The notes beneath the pieces were generated by a model. It was not told the origin of the DNA. It was given only the letters and a program-made list of their open reading frames with translations, and did not search any database. Positions 1 to 5,850 of a stretch of DNA of 9,401 nt are shown one piece after another (position 1 is the stretch's first letter; every line of letters starts with the position of its first letter). The stretch is from contig DXWE01000004.1 in the NCBI GenBank assembly GCA_019417045.1, forward strand, positions 24,018 to 33,418, written 5' to 3'. The position numbers and the translations under genes are program-made. This stretch comes from Oscillospiraceae bacterium. Lineage in GTDB: Bacteria; Bacillota; Clostridia; Oscillospirales; Acutalibacteraceae.

Positions 1-519
1 GCCGAAGATGAACTCGTAGTTGTCGACATCCGGGCCGCCGGCCGAGCCGATCTGCACCTTGGAAGCAACATCCACTGCCGCCGGGTCGGACACATAGATC
101 CACATCCGGATCGCGCCGTCTTCCTGCGTCAGGCCGGTGTCCACCGGATCACCCGTCCACATGAAGGTGGCGGAGGGGGACAGGAAGGTGCCGGGCTGGT
201 TGTCGTTGCCGCTGACAGACAGGCAGCCGGTGCCCTCTTTCATGTTCTCCGTGTCCAGCTTGCCGGACACGAGGAAATCGCCAAATTCGCCCGCGTTATC
301 CGTCTGCCAGCCGTCCGCAGAGTCGCAGTTGAGCTGCATCACGACCGTGGCGCCGTCCGCCTCGGTGGGCAGGGGCTCCGTCGGCTCCGTGGTGGGTTCG
401 GTGGGGGCTGTGGTGGTGGTCCCCGCCGTGCTCGACGGGTCGCTGGTCGTGTCGCCCGAGCAGGCAGCCAACCCAACCGCCAGCGCCAACGCCAACACCA
501 ATGCTAACCATTTCTTCAT
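1..519 (-). CDS. Surface lipoprotein, N-terminal part (3' end cut by window edge)
   Basis: Translating the minus strand from the ATG at 519 gives 173 open codons to the window edge. The protein begins MKKWLALVLALALAVGLAAC: a short basic start, a hydrophobic stretch and a lipobox L17-A18-A19-C20, so it should be exported and lipid-anchored at Cys20. A Thr/Pro/Glu-rich linker (about residues 21-53) leads to a globular part starting near 'MQLNCDSADGW'. That part contains a 'GAIRMWIYVSD' strand and a 'QIGSAGG' segment, which resemble beta-sandwich (concanavalin/carbohydrate-binding-like) modules of secreted clostridial proteins; this fold assignment is an inference. The start is fixed by the ribosome binding site AAGGAGGT at 528-535, 8 nt before the ATG. 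An ATG at 526 lies right against that site and is in another frame. The gene is divergent from the AraC-family gene, which may control it. Substrate and full length are unknown. Confidence 0.85.
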   Translation of the reverse strand, partial: MKKWLALVLALALAVGLAACSGDTTSDPSSTAGTTTTAPTEPTTEPTEPLPTEADGATVVMQLNCDSADGWQTDNAGEFGDFLVSGKLDTENMKEGTGCLSVSGNDNQPGTFLSPSATFMWTGDPVDTGLTQEDGAIRMWIYVSDPAAVDVASKVQIGSAGGPDVDNYEFIFG

Positions 520-562
520 TTTCCATGACCTCCTTAACACTGTATTCACACATTTGCCCTCT

Positions 563-578
563 TTCGACAAATGTCGAA
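563..578. promoter_or_regulatory. Palindrome in lipoprotein leader, possible operator
   Basis: TTCGACA-AA-TGTCGAA is a perfect inverted repeat with 7-bp arms and a 2-bp centre. It sits about 30-45 bp downstream of the predicted transcription start of the minus-strand lipoprotein, a usual place for a repressor site. It does not match the known Bacillota LexA box (GAAC-N4-GTTC) or the LacI-type dyads found later in this window. As RNA it would be a weak hairpin without a U-run. The binding protein is unknown. Confidence 0.35.
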
Positions 579-614
579 TCCAAATTTTCCACAGGAGAAA
601 ACCTCACTATCCAT

Positions 615-643
615 AATATACAAAAAGTCATGTCTCAATTCAA
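615..643 (-). promoter_or_regulatory. Promoter for the minus-strand lipoprotein
   Basis: On the minus strand, TTGAAT (638-643) and TATATT (615-620) are separated by exactly 17 bp, a good match to a housekeeping sigma promoter. Transcription would start near 608 and give a leader of about 90 nt before the ATG at 519. No better pair was seen between this site and the gene. Confidence 0.6.
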
Positions 644-888
644 TATTTTATAACGACATAGATTTATCAATTCACGACTTTCAGATTGCCATATTCTGTG
701 TCAGATATTGTTTTGCTTATCAGAATCATACAAATTTTGGATGGCAAAGAAGTATCCATCCCATAAAATTTTAGAAAAAAGGCGCATAATCCTTGGGAAC
801 TGGTCAAAAAATGAGCATTTTTATCAGGTGAAGGGAAGAAAAAATACAGGCTGTCCCTTCCGATCCACTGCCGGGCACCGGTAAAGAT

Positions 889-917
889 TTGACAAATGAA
901 ATCTCGATCTTTATAAT
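889..917 (+). promoter_or_regulatory. Consensus promoter for the AraC-family gene
   Basis: TTGACA (889-894), 17 bp, TATAAT (912-917): both hexamers and the spacing match the housekeeping sigma consensus exactly. Transcription would start near 924, giving a leader of about 55 nt. The TTG of the -35 box is in frame with the downstream gene and could be mistaken for a start codon, but this promoter shows that translation must begin later. Confidence 0.85.
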
Positions 918-978
918 AGGAAAAGAGAAAACGGAAGAGAAAACGGAGCCTGGCTACAGAAGAGAAGGGCGGAACGAG

Positions 979-1848
979 ATGCTCAAGCAGCTGAACCCCT
1001 ATGTCCGGCGGGCGTGGTACGACTATATGGATGCGGTGAACAGCATCCCCGACCGCGTTATTTTTGACTATGAGATCATGTACATCAAGGATGGCGCGGC
1101 GACGATCACGATCGAGGGCGTCGTATACGAGGGGAAGCCTGGAGATATCTTCTTTTTCAAGCCCGGACAGCGGCATTCGATCATTGTCCATGGACAGGGG
1201 CTGCTGTGCCAGCCACACATCCATTTTGATCTGCTGTATTATGAGGATCGGGAGGAAGTTCCCATTCCCCTTGTGCCGCCGGAACAGATGACGGAACAGG
1301 ACAAGAGATATTTCCGCCCGGATGTCACGCCGGAGCTTCTGTCACCCTTTCCGTCGTATATCCATGTGAGCAACCCGCGGCTGATCGAGCAGCTGATTTT
1401 TGATGTCATCTACATTTTTAATAATTCGCAGGTGTTCCGGGAGCTGAACCTGCAATGGTCGTTTTTGCGGATGTTCAGCCAGTTGTTGGCGGAGATCTAT
1501 TGGACCAAAAACGAAAAAGCCACCCGGAAAGAGGATTATGCTGCACAGATCAAGCTGTTTTTGGAGCACAATCTGGAGCGCCGGGTGACGCTGGACGAAA
1601 TGGCGGACATGTATTATCTGAACAAAACCTATCTGGGGCGGATTTTCCGCCAGACATACAACATTTCCCCGATCCAATATCATCAGCTGCTGCGGATCCA
1701 GAAGGCAAAGGAGCTGATCCAGTACACCAATCTCTCGATCTGCGAGATCTCCCAGAGGATGGGGTTTGAGAAGGTACAGGATTTCAGCCGGACATTTAAA
1801 CGGGTGGAGGGCATCACCCCGTCGGAGTTTCGGCACCATACCCTGTGA
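979..1848 (+). CDS. AraC-family transcriptional regulator with cupin sensor domain
   Basis: The protein has 289 residues, normal for the sugar-responsive AraC type. The N-terminal half (about 20-100) reads as an AraC-type cupin ligand pocket, with 'YIKDGAATITIEG', 'YEGKPGDIFFFKPGQRHS' and a following 'HIHFD'. The C-terminal 87 residues (203-289) form the two helix-turn-helix units: 'VTLDEMADMYYLNKTYLGRIFR' is split here as positions 203-224, and the hallmark 'GFEKVQDFSRTFKR' with 'GITPSEFR' ends the domain. The ATG at 979 has GAAGGG (964-969) 9 nt upstream, and the protein then starts MLKQLNPYVRRAWYDYM, typical of the family. An in-frame TTG at 889 is the -35 box and is rejected. It likely senses a sugar and controls the divergent lipoprotein, itself or distant genes; which one is inference. 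Confidence 0.93.
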   Translation: MLKQLNPYVRRAWYDYMDAVNSIPDRVIFDYEIMYIKDGAATITIEGVVYEGKPGDIFFFKPGQRHSIIVHGQGLLCQPHIHFDLLYYEDREEVPIPLVPPEQMTEQDKRYFRPDVTPELLSPFPSYIHVSNPRLIEQLIFDVIYIFNNSQVFRELNLQWSFLRMFSQLLAEIYWTKNEKATRKEDYAAQIKLFLEHNLERRVTLDEMADMYYLNKTYLGRIFRQTYNISPIQYHQLLRIQKAKELIQYTNLSICEISQRMGFEKVQDFSRTFKRVEGITPSEFRHHTL

Positions 1849-1866
1849 CGGCGGGCAGACAGCGGG

Positions 1867-1897
1867 AAAAGGCGGGGGAGGAATCCCCCGCCTTTTT
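1867..1897 (+). terminator. Intrinsic terminator after the AraC-family gene
   Basis: GGCGGGGG (1871-1878), loop AGGAAT, CCCCCGCC (1885-1892), then TTTTT. The perfect 8-bp GC stem is extended by AAAA/TTTT pairs, which could make it work in both directions. It lies 18 bp after the AraC stop codon and insulates the tRNA gene that follows. Confidence 0.93.
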
Positions 1898-1908
1898 ACA
1901 GAATGTGC

Positions 1909-1936
1909 TTGACAAAGCGCCTGGACATGGTATAAT
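1909..1936 (+). promoter_or_regulatory. Promoter of tRNA-Arg
   Basis: TTGACA (1909-1914), 16 bp, TATAAT (1931-1936), with an extended -10 TGG directly before the -10 box. Both hexamers are perfect consensus. Transcription would start near 1943, about 14 nt before the mature tRNA 5' end. Confidence 0.88.
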
Positions 1937-1956
1937 AGGTACTGCTCTGAAAACAC

Positions 1957-2033
1957 GCGCTCGTAGCTCAGTTGGATAGAGTGTTTGGCTACGAACCAAA
2001 AGGTCGGGGGTTCGAATCCCTCCGGGCGCGCCA
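1957..2033 (+). tRNA. tRNA-Arg (anticodon ACG)
   Basis: The 77-nt gene folds into a standard cloverleaf. The acceptor stem is GCGCTCG (1957-1963) with CGGGCGC (2023-2029), one U-G pair. The D arm is GCTC/GAGT. The anticodon stem is TTTGG/CCAAA around loop CTACGAA, giving anticodon ACG at 1991-1993, which after A34-to-inosine editing reads CGU, CGC and CGA. The variable loop is AGGTC and the T arm has loop TTCGAAT. The discriminator is G (2030) and CCA is encoded (2031-2033). It is a solitary tRNA with its own promoter and terminator. tRNA 3' ends are common integration targets, but no integrase gene or repeated tRNA end was seen here. Confidence 0.96.
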
Positions 2034-2039
2034 GGCTTG

Positions 2040-2077
2040 CGGTCGGTAATTCGTGAGGAGTTGCCGGCCGTTTTTTT
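2040..2077 (+). terminator. Intrinsic terminator of tRNA-Arg
   Basis: CGGTCGGTAA (2040-2049) pairs with TTGCCGGCCG (2061-2070), 10 bp including two G-U pairs, with an 11-nt loop, followed by seven T (2071-2077). It lies 6 nt after the tRNA CCA end. Confidence 0.88.
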
Positions 2078-2535
2078 GTGCCTTGCGCACCTGCGGTGAG
2101 CCAGTTGCGCTGAGCAGGTTTTTCTTTTTCCCTAACAGGCGGGCCGCAGGTGGGCCGTGCCTCATCCGCCCGTCACCGACGTGTCCCCGTTGCGATTCCC
2201 GAAGCCCTCATTTTTCATCCGGGAAATTCCGCGGCAACAGAGACTTATACAAAGGCTGCAATCTGTTTTCGCAGACAGCGCCGAAGAGGCACCGTCCCCG
2301 GGACCCGGAAAAGAGAGTACGGAGGGAATGTCAACGACAGGAAAAATGATTAGGCAACCGCGTTCCGGTCGGAAGGGGTCTGCCGGAGCGCAAAAGCGCT
2401 CACAAAAAAGATTAGAATGAATTTTAAAGCGGAACGATTTGCTTCTCCTGATAGAATTAATTTGTGCTGAAATTCCAGAAACGCAAAAATTTCAATATTT
2501 TTTCTTCGATTTTAAAAAATTTTTGTGCAAACACG
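2078..2535. other. Gene-free stretch between tRNA and lacI promoter
   Basis: About the first 320 bp are GC-rich, and the rest changes sharply to AT-rich DNA. Several overlapping short plus-strand frames exist (within 2053-2420), but none has a good ribosome binding site or a recognisable protein, and they overlap in all three frames, so none is called. Visible structure: ACCTGC (2089-2094) with GCAGGT (2114-2119) followed by TTTTCTTTTT, a possible weak second terminator; an alternative 9-bp inverted repeat CACCTGCGG (2088-2096) / CCGCAGGTG (2144-2152); and a perfect hairpin GAGCGC-AAAA-GCGCTC (2386-2401) without a plus-strand U-run. The dyad at 2428-2443 is listed separately. The GC-rich part could be an eroded gene remnant, but nothing identifies it. 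Confidence 0.55.
2428..2443. promoter_or_regulatory. LacI-type operator candidate O1
   Basis: AGCGGAACGATTTGCT has the dyad form AGC-N2-A-W-CG-W-T-N2-GCT centred on CpG and matches O2 at 14 of 16 positions. It lies 93 bp upstream of the lacI -35 box. LacI-family proteins normally bind such CpG-centred dyads, with the hinge leucine inserted at the central step. Confidence 0.55.
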
Positions 2536-2564
2536 TTGACATTTGCCTCTCACTATGTTAATTT
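2536..2564 (+). promoter_or_regulatory. Promoter of the LacI-family gene
   Basis: TTGACA (2536-2541) is followed after 17 bp by TAATTT (2559-2564), a weak -10 supported by an extended TGT directly before it. Transcription would start near 2571. The operator candidate O2 begins about 20 bp downstream of this start, fitting autorepression. Confidence 0.65.
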
Positions 2565-2589
2565 GTAACTGAGAGAAGGTTTAATCAAT

Positions 2590-2605
2590 AGCGTAACGTT
2601 TTGCT
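2590..2605. promoter_or_regulatory. LacI-type operator candidate O2 (autoregulation)
   Basis: AGCGTAACGTTTTGCT is symmetric at AGC-N2-AACGTT-N2-GCT. It sits in the lacI leader, between the promoter and the ribosome binding site, where a bound repressor would block transcription of its own gene. An in-frame TTG at 2601 overlaps this site and is not the start codon. Confidence 0.62.
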
Positions 2606-2639
2606 TTTATGGAATACAATAAGGAGAAGACATCTACAA

Positions 2640-3647
2640 ATGGCTGTGACAATCACCGATGTGGCCCGCTGTGCAGGCGTTTCCAAAACCACAGTTTCCA
2701 AATTCCTCAACGGCGGCAACGTGCAGTCGGAGAACCGAATCAATATTGTCCGCGCTATCGAAAAGCTGCATTATCGCCCCAACTATATCGCGCAGGGACT
2801 TCGTAAATCCCGCACCTTTATGGTGGGGTTCCTGGTGCCCACACTCAACGCCCTGTACACCTCCACCATTATTTCCAAGGCGGAAACCCTGCTGGAACAG
2901 AATGGCTACGGAGTTTTTGTGTGCGACTGCCAGGGTGGGAAGGAACAGGAACTGAAAAAACTGGACTTCCTGTGCGACCGCCGTCCCGACGGCCTCGTCA
3001 TTCTTCCGAGTTTTCTACAGGCCGCCGACTTAGCCCGGGCGCGAGATCTGTCCATTCCCATTGTGCTGCTGGATAAACCGGTGCAGGGATTTGCGGCAGA
3101 CGCAATCCTGCTTGACAACCGGGCGGCGGCAGCCGGAGCCATCCGCTATCTGCTTGACCAGGGCCATCGACGAATCGCCATGCTCTGCGGCGGCAGAGGC
3201 GTCTTTACCGTGGATGAACGCCGGGCCGGATTTGACGCCGCTTTCGCGGAACGGGGTCTCACCCCGGATGAATCCCTGATTCGGTACGACGATTTTACCA
3301 TGAAACCGGCTTACCGCAGCACCCTGGAGCTGATGAAAAGCGATTCTCCCCCCACCGCCCTGTTTGCCACCAATTACGATACGACTTTGGGCGCGATTAT
3401 GGCGATCAACCGCTTGGGGCTGAACATTCCGGAGGATCTGTCCGTCGTCGGTTTTGACAATATTCTGTTGTCCGAATTGATCAAACCCTCTCTGACAATG
3501 ATCAACCAGCCAATGGAGGACATGGCTTTCTCTTTGGTGGAACTGCTGCTGCGCCGAATGAACGGGAATTACGGCGGCTTTCCGCAGACTATCCTGCTGA
3601 GTGCAAAGCTGGAAATCCATAAATCAGTGGGTCCTCCTCGCGCCTGA
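2640..3647 (+). CDS. LacI-family transcriptional repressor
   Basis: The 335-residue protein has the full LacI-family layout. The N-terminal helix-turn-helix 'TITDVARCAGVSKTTVSKFLN' spans residues 4-24, and the hinge 'YRPNYIAQGLR' (45-55) carries Leu54, the residue that usually inserts at the central CpG of the operator. A periplasmic-binding-protein-like effector domain follows (about 60-330), with 'RRPDGLVILPS', 'GHRRIAML', 'PTALFATNYDTTLGAI' and the near-invariant 'IPEDLSVVGFDN ... PSLTMINQP'. The start is the ATG at 2640 with AAGGAG at 2621-2626; the spacing of 13 nt is long, so translation may be modest. An upstream in-frame TTG (2601) would overlap the operator and is rejected. It is followed on the same strand by the sugar transporter operon, and matching dyads flank both. 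It most likely represses both and releases on binding an imported sugar. The ligand cannot be read from the sequence. Confidence 0.95.
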   Translation: MAVTITDVARCAGVSKTTVSKFLNGGNVQSENRINIVRAIEKLHYRPNYIAQGLRKSRTFMVGFLVPTLNALYTSTIISKAETLLEQNGYGVFVCDCQGGKEQELKKLDFLCDRRPDGLVILPSFLQAADLARARDLSIPIVLLDKPVQGFAADAILLDNRAAAAGAIRYLLDQGHRRIAMLCGGRGVFTVDERRAGFDAAFAERGLTPDESLIRYDDFTMKPAYRSTLELMKSDSPPTALFATNYDTTLGAIMAINRLGLNIPEDLSVVGFDNILLSELIKPSLTMINQPMEDMAFSLVELLLRRMNGNYGGFPQTILLSAKLEIHKSVGPPRA

Positions 3648-3663
3648 TTGGCGTTTGCCCAAT

Positions 3664-3679
3664 CACGAATCGTTCCGCT
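3664..3679. promoter_or_regulatory. LacI-type operator candidate O3
   Basis: CACGAATCGTTCCGCT matches O4 at 13 of 16 positions; the right half is better kept than the left. It starts 17 bp after the lacI stop codon and lies 152 bp before O4. It is the weakest of the four copies. Confidence 0.45.
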
Positions 3680-3773
3680 TTTTCAAATTTGTCGATATCC
3701 ATCCGCTTTCCATTTTCTTTACATACATTACATAATAAACATTGAAAAAAAGAATTTTACAGTACAAGAAAAC

Positions 3774-3807
3774 GGATCTGCACTGGCACAGATCCAGATG
3801 GTTTTTT
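3774..3807 (+). terminator. Probable terminator after lacI
   Basis: GGATCTG (3774-3780) pairs perfectly with CAGATCC (3789-3795) around an 8-nt loop, and a run of six T follows at 3802-3807. The 6 nt between stem and T-run make it atypical. It may end the lacI transcript before the transporter promoter, or act as an attenuator if the operon promoter lies upstream. Confidence 0.45.
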
Positions 3808-3808
3808 G

Positions 3809-3836
3809 TTGCAAAAGCGAATCGTTTCGCTTTAGA
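3809..3836 (+). promoter_or_regulatory. Possible promoter of the transporter operon
   Basis: TTGCAA (3809-3814), 16 bp, TTTAGA (3831-3836). The hexamers are only moderate matches, but operator candidate O4 fills the spacer exactly, a classic layout for repression. It also lies just after the probable lacI terminator. An upstream alternative is TTTCCA/CATAAT at 3707-3736. Confidence 0.35.
3816..3831. promoter_or_regulatory. LacI-type operator candidate O4 (transporter operon)
   Basis: AGCGAATCGTTTCGCT has perfect 6-bp arms AGCGAA/TTCGCT around a CpG centre and is the most symmetric of the four copies. It lies upstream of the permease gene and overlaps the possible promoter spacer. This is the strongest sign that the LacI-family protein controls the transporter operon. 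Confidence 0.65.
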
Positions 3837-3997
3837 AAGGGAAATATCCTCCCATTTTCTGATGGCCCTCCCTGTATTCCCGGCCTGTTTTGATTCCCAG
3901 CCTGTGTTTGTAGGCAAGCCGGGTAAAAAAACCGCCTCTTGCGTTCGCGCAAAACACAGCCACTCTCGTGCCCGTTTGGAAAGGAGATTGACCGCTC

Positions 3998-4921
3998 ATG
4001 AACGTCTCTGCCCGCCGGAAGGGGAATCTGTACCGGCAGTCCGACCGCCAGCTGCTGCTGATGGCGGCGCCCTCCCTGATTAAAATTTTTATCTTTTCCT
4101 ATCTTCCCATGGTGGGGATTGTCATTGCCTTTCAGAATTACAAGCCCCGCACCGGCTTCTTCAGCGAATTTGTGGGGTTTGAGAATTTCAAGTATCTCGT
4201 CTCCTCCTCCAACTTCTACCGGATCCTGTTCAACACACTGTTTTTGAATCTGCTGTTTATTACCACAGGGCTGGTGGTATCCGTGGTTCTGGCGCTGCTG
4301 ATGTACGAAATCTCCAGCCGGAAATATCTCCGAGTGGCCCAGACCGCGTTTTTCTTCCCCTATTTCATCTCCTGGACGGTCGCGGCGCTGATTCTGCTGA
4401 GCCTGCTGGATTCCCGCGGGCTGATTACGTCCGTGATCCAGTCTCTGACAGGAGAGACCGTCCAGTTTTACATGGAGAGCAAGTACTGGCCCCTGATTTT
4501 AACCCTGTCCAACATCTGGAAGGGTGCCGGCGTATCCGCCATTATCTATTATGCCACCCTGATGAACGCCGACCGCAGCACCTATGAAGCGGCGGATATC
4601 GACGGCGCCAACCGTTTTCAAAAGATGCGGTATATCAGCGTTCCCTATTTGAAAACCATGATTTTTGTGCTGACCATCATGTCCTTTGCCAACATCATGC
4701 ATGTGGACTTCAACATGATCTTTTTCCTCACGAAAAACAGCGGGCCCCTCTATCCCACCACCGATGTGATCGATACCTATGTATTCCGCGCTTTGCGGCA
4801 GGACGGGGATTTTTCCGTGGCCGCGGCCATTGGGCTGTTGCAGTCGATAGCGGGTCTGGTGTTTTCCGTGGCGGCCAATAAAATCAGCAAAAAGCTGGAG
4901 CCGAAATCGGCGTTGTTTTAA
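3998..4921 (+). CDS. Carbohydrate ABC transporter permease, LplB type
   Basis: This 307-residue inner-membrane protein is one of the two channel subunits of a CUT1 sugar importer. It has about six hydrophobic segments (near 19-45, 76-104, 113-137, 163-187, 218-238, 274-294). The cytoplasmic EAA loop, which docks the ATPase, is 'YEAADIDGANRFQKMRYISVPYL' in two parts: 'YEAADIDGAN' at 196-205 and 'ISVPYL' ending at 218. The N-terminal 'YLPMVGIVIAFQNYKP' and the short loop 'FVGFENFKYL' are typical of the LplB branch, often found with oligosaccharide transporters of Bacillota. The start ATG has AAGGAG (3981-3986) 11 nt upstream. It is followed after 12 bp by the partner permease. The substrate is not readable from the sequence. 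Confidence 0.94.
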   Translation: MNVSARRKGNLYRQSDRQLLLMAAPSLIKIFIFSYLPMVGIVIAFQNYKPRTGFFSEFVGFENFKYLVSSSNFYRILFNTLFLNLLFITTGLVVSVVLALLMYEISSRKYLRVAQTAFFFPYFISWTVAALILLSLLDSRGLITSVIQSLTGETVQFYMESKYWPLILTLSNIWKGAGVSAIIYYATLMNADRSTYEAADIDGANRFQKMRYISVPYLKTMIFVLTIMSFANIMHVDFNMIFFLTKNSGPLYPTTDVIDTYVFRALRQDGDFSVAAAIGLLQSIAGLVFSVAANKISKKLEPKSALF

Positions 4922-4933
4922 GGGGGAGAGCAA

Positions 4934-5827
4934 ATGCGTGCGGTCAAAAAGAGGCGGCTTTCTCCGTCCATGCTGCTGATCTACGGGGTTCTCTCCCTGT
5001 TTGTACTGTTCTGTGTGCTGCCGTTTATCCTGGTGCTGTCCGCCTCCTTTTCCAGCGAGGAGAAAATCCTGGAAAACGGGCTGCGCTTCTGGCCTCAGGA
5101 ATTTACCCTGTCGGCATACGAATATGCCTTCAAGTATCCGGAGGACATCTTAAACGCCTATGGCGTCACTATTTTCGTCACTGTGGTGGGAACGGCGCTG
5201 AATCTGCTGCTGACGGTGCTCCTGGCCTATCCCCTGTCCAAACCGCACTTCCGGTGGCGCCGGGCGATGTCCTTCTATCTCTTTTTTACCATGCTGTTTT
5301 CCGGCGGACTGGTCCCCACCTATCTTCTGCTGAAAAATGTCCTGCATCTGTATGATACCATCTGGGTGCTGATCCTGCCGTTGCTGATCGTCCCGGGAAA
5401 TGTGTTTCTGCTGCGGGTATTTTTCCAGGCGATCCCCGCCTCCCTGTATGAATCCGCCCGTATGGACGGTGCGGGAGAATTCACCATGCTGGTCCGCATC
5501 GCCCTTCCGCTGTGCAAGGCGGGCATGGCCACCGTCACCTTCTTCATCATACTGCTGTATTGGAACGACGCCTTTACCGCCCTGATGTATACGGAGGATC
5601 CGGCGCTGACGCCGCTGCAGCTCATGCTGACCCGTCTGGTGAACTATGTCCAGTACATCAAGCAGTCGGAGATCTCCGGTGGGCTGATCGCCTCCGGAGG
5701 TGCCCTGCCGGAAAATTCCCTGATGTTCGCCATGTGCTGCATCGCCACAGGCCCCATGCTGTTCGTGTTTTCCTTTTTCCAAAAATATTTTGTGCGCGGG
5801 CTGACGGCCGGCGCCATCAAGGAATAA
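4934..5827 (+). CDS. Carbohydrate ABC transporter permease, MalG/YtcP type
   Basis: This 297-residue protein is the second channel subunit. It has six hydrophobic segments (near 13-38, 78-101, 112-134, 142-163, 199-218, 263-283). The EAA loop is 'ESARMDGAGEFTMLVRI' with 'ALPL' (173-193), and the tail 'QKYFVRGLTAGAIKE' (283-297) is the usual end of CUT1 permeases of this type. 'FSGGLVPTYLLLKNVLHLYDT' (two adjacent parts, about 122-142) is typical of the YtcP branch that pairs with LplB. A strong ribosome binding site GGGGGAG (4922-4928) sits between the preceding stop and this ATG, and 23 bp separate it from the binding-protein gene. The spacing supports one operon with equal expression of both permeases. 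Confidence 0.94.
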   Translation: MRAVKKRRLSPSMLLIYGVLSLFVLFCVLPFILVLSASFSSEEKILENGLRFWPQEFTLSAYEYAFKYPEDILNAYGVTIFVTVVGTALNLLLTVLLAYPLSKPHFRWRRAMSFYLFFTMLFSGGLVPTYLLLKNVLHLYDTIWVLILPLLIVPGNVFLLRVFFQAIPASLYESARMDGAGEFTMLVRIALPLCKAGMATVTFFIILLYWNDAFTALMYTEDPALTPLQLMLTRLVNYVQYIKQSEISGGLIASGGALPENSLMFAMCCIATGPMLFVFSFFQKYFVRGLTAGAIKE

Positions 5828-5850
5828 TTCGATTGGAAGGAGTATCTGTT

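Larger units (their letters stand above)
520..978. other. Divergent intergenic region between lipoprotein and AraC genes
   Basis: This AT-rich stretch of about 460 bp separates two divergent genes. It contains a promoter for each direction (615-643 minus, 889-917 plus), the palindrome at 563-578 and a second perfect inverted repeat AAAAATG-AG-CATTTTT at 807-822. The short reading frames here show no recognisable protein and no convincing ribosome binding sites, so no gene is called. Confidence 0.7.
3648..3997. other. Regulatory region between lacI and the transporter operon
   Basis: This 350-bp region has no credible gene; frames in it lack ribosome binding sites and family features. It holds operator candidates O3 and O4, a terminator-like hairpin, a possible promoter around O4, and a leader of about 150 nt before the permease start. 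The leader contains TTGCG-TTCG-CGCAA (3939-3952), a 5-bp stem with a TTCG tetraloop, and longer alternative pairings (CCCGGC 3879-3884 with GCCGGG 3918-3923; CTGTGTTTG 3902-3910 with CAAAACACAG 3950-3959). An alternative promoter, TTTCCA (3707-3712) / CATAAT (3731-3736) with 18 bp spacing, is also possible. Confidence 0.55.

Noticed and set aside
563..578. Palindrome as a LexA (SOS) box
   Set aside because: The Bacillota LexA box has GAAC and GTTC half-sites four bases apart; TTCGACA-AA-TGTCGAA does not fit.
296..631. A 111-codon minus-strand frame starting upstream of the lipoprotein
   Set aside because: It is in a different frame from the lipoprotein, turns into His/Arg-rich nonsense after the shared region and lacks its own ribosome binding site. 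The frame starting at 519 has a lipobox and a good ribosome binding site.
1957..2033. The tRNA-Arg gene as an attachment site of an integrated element
   Set aside because: No integrase, no repeat of the tRNA 3' end and no phage or plasmid genes are seen; the neighbours are ordinary chromosomal genes.
2386..2401. Hairpin GAGCGC-AAAA-GCGCTC as a terminator
   Set aside because: The stem is perfect, but no T-run follows on either strand and no gene ends next to it.
2053..2420. Three overlapping small plus-strand frames after the tRNA
   Set aside because: They overlap each other in all frames, one starts inside the tRNA terminator, and none resembles a protein family or has a convincing start.
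2590..2605. LacI-type dyad as a CcpA catabolite (cre) site
   Set aside because: It shares the CpG centre, but the outer AGC/GCT bases do not fit the usual cre ends, and the same motif recurs only around this lacI gene, so a local operator is more likely.
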